DNA of 32,086 nucleotides from Candidatus Fermentithermobacillaceae bacterium (GTDB taxonomy: Bacteria > Bacillota > Sulfobacillia > Fermentithermobacillales > Fermentithermobacillaceae). The stretch covers positions 1-32,086 of the forward strand of contig DUUV01000024.1 of assembly GCA_012841375.1 (NCBI GenBank). The letters run 5' to 3'. The notes beneath the pieces are model-generated. The model was given only the letters and a program-made list of their open reading frames with translations. It did no database searches and was not told the DNA's origin. The translations under genes were made by a program, and so were the position numbers. Positions 16,398-25,973 of the stretch are shown here, in pieces (within the stretch, counting starts at the first letter, position 1; each line of letters begins with the position of its first letter).

Positions 16398-16712
16398 TCA
16401 CTTGTCAATGGCTTCGCCACACTTATGGCATACTCGGACCTTCTTGCCGTCGTCGGCCTTGCCTGCCCCGATGCGGGTAGGCTTTGAGCACTTCGGGCAC
16501 ACGAGAAGAACGTTGGACCTGTCGATCGGTCCCTCGGCCTCGACTATGCCGCCCTGAGGCAGATCCTTGCTGGGCCTCCGGTGACGCTTCCTAAGGTTGA
16601 CGCCCTGGACCACTACGCGGTTCAAGGAAGGCATCGCCCTTACGACCCTTCCCCTCTTACCCCGGTACTTCCCGCTGATGACGAGCACGGTGTCGTCTTT
16701 GCGAATGTTCAT
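16398..16712 (-). CDS. rplX: 50S ribosomal protein L24
   Basis: L24 initiates large-subunit assembly and sits near the exit tunnel. The 104 residues contain an N-terminal KOW motif (VISGKYRGKRGRVVRAMP). The C-terminal part holds two CxxC pairs (CPKC and CHKC), a probable zinc ribbon that many but not all bacterial L24 proteins have. ATG start. It lies between rplN and rplE. Confidence 0.96.
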   Translation of the reverse strand: MNIRKDDTVLVISGKYRGKRGRVVRAMPSLNRVVVQGVNLRKRHRRPSKDLPQGGIVEAEGPIDRSNVLLVCPKCSKPTRIGAGKADDGKKVRVCHKCGEAIDK

Positions 16713-16734
16713 CGTTACACCACCTTCGAGGTCC

Positions 16735-17103
16735 TTAAAGGACTTCCGGAGCCAGGGACACTATCTTGGTGAAGTGCTTCTCCCGAAGCTCCCTCGCTAC
16801 AGGCCCGAAAATGCGGGTGCCCTGCGGTTCCCTGTCGTCCCTCAAAATGACCGCGGCGTTATCATCGAACTTGATATAGCTGCCGTCCGGCCGCCTAACA
16901 TTCTTGGCAGTCCGAACTACTACCGCCCGGACTATCTGCCCCTTCTTGACAACGCCTCCGGGAGTGGCCTCCTTTACCGTTGCCACTATGATGTCACCCA
17001 GCCCTGCGTAGCGGTGAACGGCACCGCCCAGGACTTTGATGCACATAATCTCCCTGGCGCCGGTATTGTCGGCCACCTTGAGCCTGCTCTCCTGCTGGAT
17101 CAC
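16735..17103 (-). CDS. rplN: 50S ribosomal protein L14
   Basis: L14 forms part of the intersubunit face and bridge B8. The 122 residues begin [20 protein letters not shown] and include [20 protein letters not shown]. They end with the conserved [20 protein letters not shown]. The length equals the family standard. It starts with GTG that overlaps the rpsQ stop (GTGA), with CGGGGGTGA upstream. Confidence 0.97.
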   Translation of the reverse strand: MIQQESRLKVADNTGAREIMCIKVLGGAVHRYAGLGDIIVATVKEATPGGVVKKGQIVRAVVVRTAKNVRRPDGSYIKFDDNAAVILRDDREPQGTRIFGPVARELREKHFTKIVSLAPEVL

Positions 17104-17375
17104 GCTCGGTCACCCCCGGCGCTCTTGGACTTCTGGAGAACTTGGGCCACCCGCCATTTCTTGTCGCGGGAAAAGGGCCTGGACTCCACTATACGGACAA
17201 GATCGCCGACGCCGGCCGAGTTTTCCTCGTCGTGCGCTTTGACCTTCCGGGTTGAGCGAACCCTCTTCCGGTATTTTGGAACGACCTTCCACGTCTCAAT
17301 GGCTACGACGCAGGTCTTATCCATCTTGTCAGAAACGACCACGCCCGTCATCTCTTTGCGCATTCCGCGTTCCAT
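17100..17375 (-). CDS. rpsQ: 30S ribosomal protein S17
   Basis: S17 is an OB-fold primary binder of the 5' domain of 16S rRNA. The 91 residues include [20 protein letters not shown], the [10 protein letters not shown] segment and [19 protein letters not shown]. The tail [10 protein letters not shown] is a little longer than usual. ATG follows GGAGG at 7 bases. The 3' end overlaps rplN by 4 bp. Confidence 0.96.
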   Translation of the reverse strand: MERGMRKEMTGVVVSDKMDKTCVVAIETWKVVPKYRKRVRSTRKVKAHDEENSAGVGDLVRIVESRPFSRDKKWRVAQVLQKSKSAGGDRA

Positions 17376-17377
17376 AT

Positions 17378-17587
17378 CTAGACCTCCTGGGCGAGCTTGC
17401 CTAGCTCGCGCTGGCGCTGAACCGTCTTCACCCTGGCGATGGACCGCTTAACCTCCCTGAGACGCATGACATTGTCAAGCTGTCCCGTGGTCATCTGAAA
17501 GCGCAGGTTGAAGAGCTCTTCCTTCAGGTCGTCCAGCCTCTTCTCCAAGTCCTTGTCGTTCAAATTCCTAATCTCCTGCACCTTCAT
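17378..17587 (-). CDS. rpmC: 50S ribosomal protein L29
   Basis: L29 is a two-helix protein at the tunnel exit and part of the docking site for trigger factor and SRP. The 69 residues include [20 protein letters not shown] and the signature [20 protein letters not shown]. The ATG lies inside the 3' end of rplP (20-bp overlap). Two base pairs separate its end from rpsQ. Confidence 0.97.
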   Translation of the reverse strand: MKVQEIRNLNDKDLEKRLDDLKEELFNLRFQMTTGQLDNVMRLREVKRSIARVKTVQRQRELGKLAQEV

Positions 17588-18032
17588 CCTTGTTCACCGC
17601 CTTATCTTGTGCCTCTCCTTGAGCTCCCTGCCGCATCCGGAACCTGGTGTGGATCGGCAGCTTGGTGCCTGCGAGCCGGAGAGCTTCTCTGGCATCCGCT
17701 TCGGATACGCCGGCGATCTCAAAAAGGATCCTTCCGGGCTTCACCACGGCCACCCATGACTCCGGGTTTCCCTTACCGCTGCCCATACGGGTCTCGGCCG
17801 GTTTCTTCGTCATCGGCTTGTCGGGGAAAATCCTGATCCATACCTTTCCCCCACGCCTGATGGAACGGGTGAGAGCCACGCGAGCGGCCTCGATCTGCCT
17901 GTCGGTTATCCAAGCCCCTTCCAGAGCCTGAAGCCCATACTCTCCGTAAAAGACCTCGCTTCCCCTCTGCGCCTTGCCTTCGTAGGGAGTCTTGTGCTGC
18001 TTCCGCCACCGCACTCTCTTGGGCATCAACAT
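17568..18032 (-). CDS. rplP: 50S ribosomal protein L16
   Basis: L16 organises the A-site region and the 5S/23S contact. The core shows [30 protein letters not shown]-type sequence (here [20 protein letters not shown]) and [20 protein letters not shown]. At 154 residues it is about 10 longer than usual because of an acidic tail ([16 protein letters not shown]), encoded in the overlap with rpmC. I chose the first ATG because GAGGGGGG lies about 10 bases upstream. Confidence 0.96.
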   Translation of the reverse strand: MLMPKRVRWRKQHKTPYEGKAQRGSEVFYGEYGLQALEGAWITDRQIEAARVALTRSIRRGGKVWIRIFPDKPMTKKPAETRMGSGKGNPESWVAVVKPGRILFEIAGVSEADAREALRLAGTKLPIHTRFRMRQGAQGEAQDKAVNKDEGAGD

Positions 18033-18035
18033 GAC

Positions 18036-18710
18036 TTATTTCCCCCCCTCGGCTGAGGTCTGAGCTGCTCTGGTCTTCTGTGGGAGGATGTCACCTTTGT
18101 ACACCCACACCCTAATGCCGATACGACCGTAGGTCGTGTGCGCCTCGGCAAACCCATAATCAACGTCGGCGCGCAGGGTATGCAGTGGAACGGTGCCTTC
18201 GCCGGCCCTCTCGCGACGGGCGATCTCGGCTCCGGCCAAACGGCCCGAAGCCCTGATCTTGATGCCCTTGGCGCCAGACCTCATGGCCCGCATGATGGCC
18301 TGCTTCATCGCTCTCCTGTAAGACACGCGCCTCTCGATGGACTCGGCCACGTTCTCGGCTACGAGCTGCGCGTCGATCTCAGGGTTCTTGACCTCCACCG
18401 CGTGGAGGATAACCTTTTTCTTGCCGGTAAGCTCCACCAGCTCTTTGCGAAGGGCCTCGATACCGGTACCGCCCCTGCCTATCACCACTCCGGGCTTGGC
18501 CGCATGTACCGTCACCATGACTTCCTGGGGCTTTCTCTCGATTTCGATCCTGGCTATGCCGGCCTGACGGAGCTTGCCTTTCACATAATCCCGAATCTTC
18601 TTGTCTTCGAGGAGGAGTTCGGAAAAGTTCTTCTTCCGGGCAAACCACCTGGAATCCCAGTCATAGATGACTCCAAGGCGAAACCCCTTCGGATGAGTCT
18701 TCTGTCCCAA
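18036..18710 (-). CDS. rpsC: 30S ribosomal protein S3
   Basis: S3 forms part of the mRNA entry tunnel and its helicase. The 224 residues begin [20 protein letters not shown]. The KH domain is seen at [17 protein letters not shown], and the C-terminal domain at [20 protein letters not shown] and [15 protein letters not shown]. It starts with TTG, preceded by GGAGGGTTAATT. The gaps to rplV and rplP are only 2 and 3 bp. Confidence 0.97.
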   Translation of the reverse strand: MGQKTHPKGFRLGVIYDWDSRWFARKKNFSELLLEDKKIRDYVKGKLRQAGIARIEIERKPQEVMVTVHAAKPGVVIGRGGTGIEALRKELVELTGKKKVILHAVEVKNPEIDAQLVAENVAESIERRVSYRRAMKQAIMRAMRSGAKGIKIRASGRLAGAEIARRERAGEGTVPLHTLRADVDYGFAEAHTTYGRIGIRVWVYKGDILPQKTRAAQTSAEGGK

Positions 18711-18712
18711 AA

Positions 18713-19054
18713 TTAACCCTCCTCTCTTTCCCGGACTACGACCGTGATGTGGGAAGTCTTCTTCTGAATCGGAAAAGCCTGCCCTCTTTGACGGGGATGG
18801 TACCTCTTCAAAATGGCCCCCTCATCGACATATATCTCTGACACCACGAGAGCGTCCTTGTTCATCTCAAAGTTGTTCTCGGCGTTGGCGGCAGCCGACT
18901 CGATCACCTTTTTTATGAGGTGGGAAGCCCGCTTGGGAGTGTACCTCAAAATCGCCAACGCTTCACTTACCGCTTTCCCCCGCACAAGATTGGCCACGAT
19001 CCTCACTTTGGAGGGGGATATCCTCAGGTGCCTTGCTATCGCTCTGGCTTCCAT
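18713..19054 (-). CDS. rplV: 50S ribosomal protein L22
   Basis: L22 extends a beta-hairpin into the peptide exit tunnel, the site of macrolide-resistance changes and of sensing by arrest peptides. The 113 residues include [20 protein letters not shown], the helix [20 protein letters not shown] and the hairpin [23 protein letters not shown] start. Normal length and position between rpsS and rpsC. Confidence 0.97.
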   Translation of the reverse strand: MEARAIARHLRISPSKVRIVANLVRGKAVSEALAILRYTPKRASHLIKKVIESAAANAENNFEMNKDALVVSEIYVDEGAILKRYHPRQRGQAFPIQKKTSHITVVVREREEG

Positions 19055-19073
19055 GTCTACCTCAAGAACCCCC

Positions 19074-19358
19074 TTACTTCAAAGCGGTGGAACGCTGCGT
19101 GTGCGCTCCGTGACCCCTGAATGTCCGTGTGGGAGCGAATTCGCCCAGCTTATGGCCAACCGCGTCCTCGGTGATATAGACGGGCACATGCTTTCTTCCA
19201 TCGTGTACCGCGATGGTATGACCCACCATCTCCGGGACTATGGTTGAAGCTCTGGCCCAAGTCCTCAAGACGCGCTTCTCACCCTTCTGGTTCATGGCGC
19301 GTATCTTCGCCAAGAGCTTGGCGTCGACATACGGTCCCTTCTTTGACGACCGGCTCAC
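19074..19358 (-). CDS. rpsS: 30S ribosomal protein S19
   Basis: S19 pairs with S13 in the small-subunit head. The 94 residues begin [20 protein letters not shown] and contain [20 protein letters not shown], then the conserved [20 protein letters not shown]. It starts with GTG behind GGAGGGGGC. It lies between rplB and rplV. Confidence 0.97.
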   Translation of the reverse strand: MSRSSKKGPYVDAKLLAKIRAMNQKGEKRVLRTWARASTIVPEMVGHTIAVHDGRKHVPVYITEDAVGHKLGEFAPTRTFRGHGAHTQRSTALK

Positions 19359-19379
19359 AATCGCCCCCTCCTTCCTCGT

Positions 19380-20207
19380 TTACTTTCTGCGCTTCTCAAT
19401 AAGCTTGTCAGAAGCTTTGTTCTTCTTCCTGGTCTTGTAACCAAGGGCGGGCTTACCCCAAGGCGTAAGAGGCCCGGGCAGCCCCACGGGCGATTTGCCT
19501 TCGCCGCCACCGTGAGGGTGGTCAACCGGGTTCATCACGACACCGCGGACACTGGGACGCCATCCCTTATGGCGAGTCGCTCCCGCCTTGCCCAGGGACT
19601 TATTCTCATGCTCAACGTTGCCGACCTGGCCGATTGTCGCCCTGCACATGACAGGCACCTTGCGCTGCTCGCCGGAAGCGAGCCTGAGGAGCGCGAAACC
19701 GCCTTCTTTAGCCATGAGCTGTACCGCCGCTCCGGCGCTCCTGGCGATCTGGGCCCCTTTCCCGGGGACCATCTCTACGCAGTGCACCATCGTACCTGTG
19801 GGAATGCTGTCCAGAGGCAGCGCGTTCCCTGGCTTTATGTCGGCGTTGGGTCCCGACATCACTTCATCGCCCACACCGAGACCCAAGGGAGCAACGATAT
19901 ACCTCTTCTCCCCATCGGCATAGGTAAGAAGCGCAATCCTTGCCGAGCGGCCCGGGTCGTATTCTATGGCCGAAACCTTGGCCGGGATATCATCCTTGGA
20001 CCGCTTGAAATCGACTATTCTGACCTTCTTCTTGGCACCGCCGCCTCTGTGGCGTACCGTAATCCTGCCTTGACTGTTGCGGCCAGAGTATCTCTTTTTC
20101 GAGAAGACCAAAGACTTCTCAGGAGTAGTCTTTGTGATCTCTTCGAAAGTGCTTGCCGACCTTCCACGAAGACCGGGGGAGGTTGGCTTAAAGCTCTTTA
20201 CAGGCAC
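19380..20207 (-). CDS. rplB: 50S ribosomal protein L2
   Basis: L2 is essential for subunit association and peptidyl-transferase activity. The 275 residues include [14 protein letters not shown] at the N-terminus, the RNA-binding core [20 protein letters not shown] and the invariant [20 protein letters not shown] near the C-terminus. This holds the His close to the peptidyl-transferase centre. It starts with GTG preceded by GGAGGGAGAC. A 443-aa plus-strand frame opposite it is a shadow. Confidence 0.97.
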   Translation of the reverse strand: MPVKSFKPTSPGLRGRSASTFEEITKTTPEKSLVFSKKRYSGRNSQGRITVRHRGGGAKKKVRIVDFKRSKDDIPAKVSAIEYDPGRSARIALLTYADGEKRYIVAPLGLGVGDEVMSGPNADIKPGNALPLDSIPTGTMVHCVEMVPGKGAQIARSAGAAVQLMAKEGGFALLRLASGEQRKVPVMCRATIGQVGNVEHENKSLGKAGATRHKGWRPSVRGVVMNPVDHPHGGGEGKSPVGLPGPLTPWGKPALGYKTRKKNKASDKLIEKRRK

Positions 20208-20219
20208 TTAGTCTCCCTC

Positions 20220-20510
20220 CTACACACCCTCGAAGAACTCGATCTTCTGACCGGGCGCCAGTTTCACTATGGCTTTCTTCCACCCAGGCGTACGGCCGGT
20301 CCTAAGGCCCAACCTTCTGGGTTTGCCTACGACATTCATGGTGTTGACCTTCACGACCCGCACCTTGAATATCTCCTCAATCGCGTTGTGAATATCGGCC
20401 TTGGTGGCTTTGGGGTGGACCCTGAAGGTGTACGTCCCCAAACCCATGGCCTCGTTGGTCTTCTCAGTCACCAGAGGCTGGATGATGATGTCTCTCGCCG
20501 TAAGATTCAT
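20220..20510 (-). CDS. rplW: 50S ribosomal protein L23
   Basis: L23 lies at the tunnel exit and docks trigger factor and SRP. The 96 residues include DIIIQPLVTEKTNEAMGLGT, then FRVHPKATKADIHNAIEEIF and VNTMNVVGKPRRLGLRTGRT. The ATG overlaps the rplD stop (ATGA), implying translational coupling. Confidence 0.97.
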   Translation of the reverse strand: MNLTARDIIIQPLVTEKTNEAMGLGTYTFRVHPKATKADIHNAIEEIFKVRVVKVNTMNVVGKPRRLGLRTGRTPGWKKAIVKLAPGQKIEFFEGV

Positions 20511-21130
20511 GTGAGCGCCTCCTCCAGCTTTCTCACCGCGTCCTCGGTGATGAGAATGTGTTTCTTGAGCATAGTCTCGTATGTCGACAGCTCCCTGGCA
20601 GTGGTCACCCTAGCGCCGGGGATGTTCCTGGCCGACAAAACTACATTGGGCTCGTTGTCGCCGGTGACGATAAGGACGCTTTCGTGCACTCCCATCTTCT
20701 TGAGGAAGGCGTACAGGTCCTTAGTCTTTGGCGCAGCCATTGTAAGGCCGGTCAAGACCGTTATCTGCCCGTTCTTCGCCTTGGCCGAAAGAGCCGACTT
20801 AAGGGCCAGCCTTCTTACCTTCTTGGGAAGGTCCCAGCTGTAATCTCTGGGGTGGGGACCAAAAGCCACGCCTCCGTGTCTCCAAATGGGAGACGTAATG
20901 GTGCCCGCCCTGGCCCGACCGAGTCCCTTCTGCCTCCAAGGCTTCCGTCCGCCGCCCCGCACCTCGCTCCGGGTCTTGGCCTTGGCAGTGCCGACCCTGG
21001 AAGCGTTCAGGTGAGCGAGCACGGCAGCCCTGATCAAGCCCTTGTTGGGCTCTCTGCCGAACAGCGCCTCAGAAAGGCCAATCTCGCCGACCTTTTCACC
21101 TTTTGGACTGAAAACCTCTGCCTGTGGCAC
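20507..21130 (-). CDS. rplD: 50S ribosomal protein L4
   Basis: L4 lines the peptide exit tunnel and, in some bacteria, autoregulates the S10 operon. The 207 residues contain GTAKAKTRSEVRGGGRKPWR, QKGLGRARAGTITSPIWRHG and VAFGPHPRDYSWDLPKKVRR, which form the extended tunnel loop and flanks. It starts with GTG. No separate S10-type leader structure was recognised upstream of rpsJ, so L4 control of that kind is not evident here. Confidence 0.97.
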   Translation of the reverse strand: MPQAEVFSPKGEKVGEIGLSEALFGREPNKGLIRAAVLAHLNASRVGTAKAKTRSEVRGGGRKPWRQKGLGRARAGTITSPIWRHGGVAFGPHPRDYSWDLPKKVRRLALKSALSAKAKNGQITVLTGLTMAAPKTKDLYAFLKKMGVHESVLIVTGDNEPNVVLSARNIPGARVTTARELSTYETMLKKHILITEDAVRKLEEALT

Positions 21131-21153
21131 GAGGATCCCTCCTTAACCTCGTC

Positions 21154-21780
21154 TCAACCTTGCCGTGATGATGCTTTGACCGTAACGAGGGAACCCCTCG
21201 CCCCTGGGACGGCACCCTTAATGAGAAGCAGGTTCTTCTCAGGATCCACGCTCACGACCTTAAGGCCGGTTACCGTCACATTCTCGTCTCCCATGTGCCC
21301 CGGCAGCTTCCTGCCCGGAAACACCCTGGAGGCATCTCTCGCCTGCAGCGAGCCCACGCCGCGGTGATACTTGGACCCGTGGGACATGGCGCTCCGCCTG
21401 AAGTTGTGACGCTTGATGACGCCGGCGAAACCCTTGCCCAGGGACCTTCCGCTCACGTCCACGACGTCACCTGCCTTGAATACCGTGACCTTGACCTCGT
21501 CGCCAATTTCCAGCTTCTCGTCCTCTCCAACGCGGACTTCCCTAAGGTACCTGACCGGAGTCAGATTCCTCTTCTTGAACTGCCCCAGGACGGGCTTGGA
21601 AAGCTCGCGCTCCTTCACGAAACCAAATCCCAGCTGAACGCCAAGGTATCCGTCCTTGTCAAGAGTTCTCTTCTCAACGACTGTGCACGGACCGGCTTCA
21701 ATGACGGTAACGGGTACGAGCTCCCCATTATCCTGAAAAACCTGGGTCATCCCGACCTTCCTGCCGAGGATGGCCTTCAT
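21154..21780 (-). CDS. rplC: 50S ribosomal protein L3
   Basis: L3 is an early assembly protein with an extension that reaches the peptidyl-transferase centre. The 208 residues begin [20 protein letters not shown] and include [30 protein letters not shown] and [23 protein letters not shown] start preceded by GGAGGTAGCGTGCT. It lies between rpsJ and rplD. Confidence 0.97.
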   Translation of the reverse strand: MKAILGRKVGMTQVFQDNGELVPVTVIEAGPCTVVEKRTLDKDGYLGVQLGFGFVKERELSKPVLGQFKKRNLTPVRYLREVRVGEDEKLEIGDEVKVTVFKAGDVVDVSGRSLGKGFAGVIKRHNFRRSAMSHGSKYHRGVGSLQARDASRVFPGRKLPGHMGDENVTVTGLKVVSVDPEKNLLLIKGAVPGARGSLVTVKASSRQG

Positions 21781-21812
21781 AGCACGCTACCTCCTCCATC
21801 ACGAAGCTTGGT

Positions 21813-22124
21813 TCATACACTCTTGATCTCGATGTCTACCCCTGCAGGGAGATCGAGTCTCGTGAGCGCGTCCATGGTCTTGGTCGTAGGCTCCATGATG
21901 TCAATGAGCCTCTTATGCACTCTCATCTCAAACTGCTCTCGGATATCCTTCTCTCCGTTGGGGGCAGTGAGGATGGTGTAGACGCTTCTCTCGGTCGGAA
22001 GCGGGACCGGGCCCGAAATGAGCGCGCCGGTCCTCTTGGCGGTGTCGACAATGCGACCCGCCGACTTATCCAGGACTTCGTGGTCAAACGCCCGAAGCCT
22101 AACCCGGATGCGCTGCCTCCTCAA
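21813..22124 (-). CDS. rpsJ: 30S ribosomal protein S10
   Basis: S10 is a head protein that also serves as the NusE antitermination factor. The core reads [20 protein letters not shown] and [21 protein letters not shown] prefer the TTG at 22124 (103 residues, the family length) because GAGGAG lies 8 bases upstream at the end of tuf. A GTG at 22133 adds three residues and overlaps the tuf stop (GTGA), but it sits directly against the Shine-Dalgarno. There is no promoter-sized gap after tuf, so the str and S10 clusters form one unit. Confidence 0.96.
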   Translation of the reverse strand: MRRQRIRVRLRAFDHEVLDKSAGRIVDTAKRTGALISGPVPLPTERSVYTILTAPNGEKDIREQFEMRVHKRLIDIMEPTTKTMDALTRLDLPAGVDIEIKSV

Positions 22125-22129
22125 AACGA

Positions 22130-23332
22130 TCACTCCTCGATCTCAGTTACGACCCCTGAAGCTACAGTTCTTCCACCCTCACGGATAGCGAAGCGAACTC
22201 CCTCTTCGATGGCGATGGGGGAGATAAGCTCTGCCTTGATGCGCACGTTATCGCCAGGCATTACCATCTCGACACCCTCCGGGAGCTCTACCGAGCCGGT
22301 GACGTCGGTGGTCCTGAAGAAGAACTGGGGCCTGTAACCGGTGAAGAACGCGGTGTGACGGCCGCCCTCTTCCTTGGTCAAAACGTAGATCTGGCCAACG
22401 AACTTCGTGCGGGGCTTGATGGTTCCGGGCTTAGCCAGGACCTGGCCACGCTCGACTTCGTTCTTGGCTATACCGCGCAGGAGGCATCCAACGTTGTCTC
22501 CGGCTTCGCCCTGGTCCAGGATCTTCTTGAACATCTCAACGCTGGTGCAAACCGTCTGCCTGGGCTTCTCGGTAAGTCCAACGATTTCGACAGTGTCGCC
22601 GGGCTTGATTACTCCGCGCTCGATCCTTCCGGTGGCGACTGTGCCGCGGCCGGTGATGGTGAATACGTCCTCAACCGAAAGCAGGAACGGCTTGTCGACG
22701 GCGCGCTGGGGGGTCGGGATGTAGGAGTCAACGGCTTCCATGAGTTTCATGATGCCGCTGCACCACGGGCAATCCTCTTTGCCGCAGCCGCACTCAAGGG
22801 CCTTCAGAGCCGAGCCCCTAACCACAGGCACTTCGTCGCCGGGGAACTGGTACTTGGACAGAAGATCCCTAACCTCGAGTTCGGAAATCTCGAGGAGCTC
22901 CTCGTCGTCAACCAAGTCAACCTTGTTCAGGAACACAACCATGGCAGGAACGCCGACCTGACGGGCGAGCAGGACGTGCTCACGGGTCTGGGGCATGGTG
23001 CCGTCGGCTGCGGACACAACGAGGATAGCGCCGTCCATCTGAGCGGCACCGGTGATCATGTTCTTGATGTAGTCAGCGTGCCCCGGGCAGTCTACGTGGG
23101 CGTAGTGCCTGTTGGCGGTCTCGTACTCAACGTGAGAGGCGGAGATGGTGATGCCTCTGGCCTTCTCTTCAGGCGCCTTGTCGATCTTGTCGAAGGGAGT
23201 GAACTCGGCGTTCCCTATGCTCGCCATGACTCTCGTGATGGCTGCCGTCAAAGTGGTCTTGCCGTGGTCGATGTGTCCAATCGTACCGACGTTGACGTGG
23301 GGTTTGGTTCTCTCAAACTTCTTCTTGGCCAT
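22130..23332 (-). CDS. tuf: Elongation factor Tu
   Basis: EF-Tu delivers aminoacyl-tRNA to the ribosome. The 400-residue product has the GTPase motifs GHIDHGKT (19-26), DCPG (81-84), NKVD (136-139) and GSAL (173-176), followed by domains II and III. A Cys-rich insertion [14 protein letters not shown] (Cys181, 183, 188, 191) sits at the end of the G domain before the [10 protein letters not shown] linker and looks like a metal site. I recall similar insertions in thermophilic clostridia. ATG start, 20 bp after fusA. Confidence 0.97.
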   Translation of the reverse strand: MAKKKFERTKPHVNVGTIGHIDHGKTTLTAAITRVMASIGNAEFTPFDKIDKAPEEKARGITISASHVEYETANRHYAHVDCPGHADYIKNMITGAAQMDGAILVVSAADGTMPQTREHVLLARQVGVPAMVVFLNKVDLVDDEELLEISELEVRDLLSKYQFPGDEVPVVRGSALKALECGCGKEDCPWCSGIMKLMEAVDSYIPTPQRAVDKPFLLSVEDVFTITGRGTVATGRIERGVIKPGDTVEIVGLTEKPRQTVCTSVEMFKKILDQGEAGDNVGCLLRGIAKNEVERGQVLAKPGTIKPRTKFVGQIYVLTKEEGGRHTAFFTGYRPQFFFRTTDVTGSVELPEGVEMVMPGDNVRIKAELISPIAIEEGVRFAIREGGRTVASGVVTEIEE

Positions 23333-23352
23333 TTGCTGATTGATCCTCCTTT

Positions 23353-25440
23353 TTAGTCCACTGGCCGCCCGAGGTACCGGGCGATGATCTTGTCCGCCTC
23401 GTTGGGCGGAACTACGTCGTAACTCTGAAACTGCATCGTATACGTGCCCCGACCCTGGGTCCTAGACCTTAGGTCGGTGGCGTACCCAAACATTGAAGCA
23501 AGCGGGGCCGAACCGTCAATGACCTCGTAGGCTTCCCTGCTCTCAATGCCCTGGACCTGTCCTCTACGAGCGCTCAGGTCGGAAAGCACCTCTCCCAAGT
23601 AGTCTGTGGGAGTGGTTACCTCCACCTTCATAACAGGCTCGAGGAGGACCATCTTGGCCTTTGAAAGCGCCTCCTTCAGAGCCATGGAACCGGCGACCTT
23701 GAACGCCAACTCAGACGAGTCTACCTCATGATAGGACCCATCCTCAAGAGTCACCTTGATGTCAACAACAGGATTGCCGATTAGGGGGCCGCTCTCCAGC
23801 GCTTCCCTCACACCGACTTCAACGGCCGGGATGAATGCGGCCGGGATCGCGCCGCCCTTCACCGCGTCTACGAACTCAAAACCAGAACCCCTGCCGAGGG
23901 GCTGGACTCTGAGTTTGACGTGACCATACTGCCCGTGACCACCCGTCTGACGGACGTATCTGGCCTCTCCAACAACCTCACCTGTGACCGTCTCCTTGAA
24001 CGCCACCTGCGGGCGGCCCACCGAAGCCGTGACACCGAACTCCCGGAGGAGGCGGTCGCTGATGATCTCCAGATGCAGCTCACCCATGCCCTCTATGAGG
24101 GTCTGGCCGGTTTCGTCATCAGACTTGTAGGAGAAAGTGGGATCCTCCTCGGCCAGTTTCTGCAGGGACATGGAAAGCCGGTCTTGATCTGCCCTGGTAG
24201 CCGGTTCTATGGCGACCTGAATCACCGGCTCCGGGAATGTGATGGCCTCAAGTATGATCGGGTGTTTCTGATCACACAGGGTATCACCCGTCGCCGTGTA
24301 CTTCAGAGCCACGGTAGCAACTATATCGCCGGCGACGGCTTCTTCGACGTCCTCCCGGTGGTTTGCATGCATGAGCAGGAGCCTCTGGATCCTCTCATTC
24401 TTCTCTTTGGTGGCGTTGTACACGTAAGACCTGGTGTTGACCGAACCGGAGTACACACGGAAGTAGGTCAAGCGACCTACGTAGGGATCGGTCATGACCT
24501 TGAACGCGAGGGCGCTGAACGGCTCGTCATCCAGGGCCTTTCTCACGACGACCTTGTCGGTCCCCGGTACCTGCCCTTCCACGGGAGGTATGTCCTCAGG
24601 GGAAGGGAGATAATCAACGATGGCGTCAATGAGGCTCTGAACGCCCTTCTTCCTAAAGGAAGACCCGGGCAAGACGGGGACAATGGCGTTCGTCAGAGTA
24701 CCCTTGCGGAGAGCCCCTTTCAAGAGCTCTGCCGGAAGCTCCTCGCCGGCGAGATAAGCCTCCAACACGGCCTCGTCGTAATCCGACGCGGCCGATATGA
24801 GGCGCTCTCTGTACTCCTCGGCCAGCTCCCTGAGGTCCTCGGGGATCTGCCTCCTGTCGATCTCCATCCCCATCTCATCGGACCAGTGCAAGGCCTTCAT
24901 ATCGATGAGGTCCACGATGCCGGAGAAGTTCTCTTCCGACCCCAGAGGAAGACCTATGACCACAGGCTCGGCGCCCAACCGGTCCTTGATCATCCTCACG
25001 GCCCGGAAGAAATCGGCGCCCGTTGAATCCATCTTGTTGATGTAAGCGATACGGGGAATCTTGTACTTGTCGGCCTGCCTCCAGACGGTCTCAGATTGGG
25101 GTTCGACGCCGCCTTTAGCACAGAATATGGCCACCGCGCCGTCAAGCACCCGGAGGCTCCGTTCCACTTCCGCCGTGAAGTCAACGTGCCCTGGCGTATC
25201 TATAATGTTGATTCTACAATCTCTCCAATAACAGGTAGTGGCGGCGGAAGTAATGGTTATCCCCCGCTCCTGCTCCTGGACCATCCAGTCCATAGCCGCC
25301 GAACCCTGGTCGACTTCACCCATCCTGTGCACCTTTCCCGTGTAGAACAGAATCCGCTCGGTCGTAGTCGTCTTACCTGCGTCGATATGAGCCATGATAC
25401 CGATATTGCGGATCTTCTGAAGTGGAAACGTCCTTGGCAT
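23353..25440 (-). CDS. fusA: Elongation factor G
   Basis: EF-G drives translocation and, with RRF, ribosome recycling. The 695 residues match the family length. They show the P-loop [14 protein letters not shown] (17-30), the switch I region [13 protein letters not shown] and G3 [13 protein letters not shown] is the G4 motif, and the later domains end with [21 protein letters not shown] single copy is seen, in its usual place between rpsG and tuf. ATG start behind a GA-rich ribosome binding site. Confidence 0.97.
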   Translation of the reverse strand: MPRTFPLQKIRNIGIMAHIDAGKTTTTERILFYTGKVHRMGEVDQGSAAMDWMVQEQERGITITSAATTCYWRDCRINIIDTPGHVDFTAEVERSLRVLDGAVAIFCAKGGVEPQSETVWRQADKYKIPRIAYINKMDSTGADFFRAVRMIKDRLGAEPVVIGLPLGSEENFSGIVDLIDMKALHWSDEMGMEIDRRQIPEDLRELAEEYRERLISAASDYDEAVLEAYLAGEELPAELLKGALRKGTLTNAIVPVLPGSSFRKKGVQSLIDAIVDYLPSPEDIPPVEGQVPGTDKVVVRKALDDEPFSALAFKVMTDPYVGRLTYFRVYSGSVNTRSYVYNATKEKNERIQRLLLMHANHREDVEEAVAGDIVATVALKYTATGDTLCDQKHPIILEAITFPEPVIQVAIEPATRADQDRLSMSLQKLAEEDPTFSYKSDDETGQTLIEGMGELHLEIISDRLLREFGVTASVGRPQVAFKETVTGEVVGEARYVRQTGGHGQYGHVKLRVQPLGRGSGFEFVDAVKGGAIPAAFIPAVEVGVREALESGPLIGNPVVDIKVTLEDGSYHEVDSSELAFKVAGSMALKEALSKAKMVLLEPVMKVEVTTPTDYLGEVLSDLSARRGQVQGIESREAYEVIDGSAPLASMFGYATDLRSRTQGRGTYTMQFQSYDVVPPNEADKIIARYLGRPVD

Positions 25441-25482
25441 CGAAATCCCCCCTTTCCTGAGGCCCTCTGAGGTTCCCTCGCC

Positions 25483-25953
25483 CTACCAGCGGTAGTGCGC
25501 GAAAGCCCTGTTGGCTTCGGCCATCTTGTGCATCTCTTCTTTACGCCTCACCGTGCTGCCGGTGTTGCTGGCGCAATCAAGGATCTCCCCGGCCAGGCGA
25601 TTTTCCATCCCGCGCTCATTGCGCTGCCGGGCGAAGTCCACGATCCACCGGATGGCCAGTGAAAGGCGCCTCTCGCTCCTCACTTCGATAGGAACCTGAT
25701 AAGTCGCCCCACCGACTCTTCTAGGACGAACCTCCAGGACCGGCATGGCGTTCTTAATCGCCGTGTCGAGTACCTCGATCGGGTCCTTCCCTGTCTTTTC
25801 GCGAATGATGTCCATCGCGCGGTACATGATCTTGCGGGCCACGGCCTTTTCGCCCGAGTTCATGACCTTGTTGGTGATCCTGGTCACCAGGATCGAATTG
25901 TACACTGGATCAGGTGTCCACTCCCTGTCCGGCGCTCCGCCGCGTCTAGGCAT
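25483..25953 (-). CDS. rpsG: 30S ribosomal protein S7
   Basis: S7 nucleates assembly of the 30S head and contacts the E-site tRNA. The 156 residues include [20 protein letters not shown], the helix-rich [20 protein letters not shown] and [20 protein letters not shown]. They end in [16 protein letters not shown]. Normal length. It lies 20 bp after rpsL and 42 bp before fusA. Confidence 0.97.
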   Translation of the reverse strand: MPRRGGAPDREWTPDPVYNSILVTRITNKVMNSGEKAVARKIMYRAMDIIREKTGKDPIEVLDTAIKNAMPVLEVRPRRVGGATYQVPIEVRSERRLSLAIRWIVDFARQRNERGMENRLAGEILDCASNTGSTVRRKEEMHKMAEANRAFAHYRW

Positions 25954-25973
25954 TCAACATTACCTCCGAAAGA

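Noticed and set aside
19512-20843. 443-codon plus-strand open frame
   Set aside because: It lies opposite rplB and rplW, which are unmistakable. Its translation has no recognisable domain; it is a shadow of biased codon use.
22133-22133. GTG start for rpsJ at 22133
   Set aside because: It sits directly against the GAGGA ribosome binding sequence. The TTG nine bases later has proper spacing and gives the standard S10 length.
22130-23332. Kirromycin-resistance type change near the EF-Tu C-terminus (TVASGVV)
   Set aside because: Counting back from the end, the classic resistance residue is the Ala of FAIREGG, which is unchanged here.
22355-23356. 333-codon plus-strand open frame
   Set aside because: It is antisense to tuf and its translation is a low-complexity mirror of EF-Tu codons.
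23920-25026. 368-codon plus-strand open frame
   Set aside because: It is antisense to fusA, whose protein is intact and conserved over the same bases.
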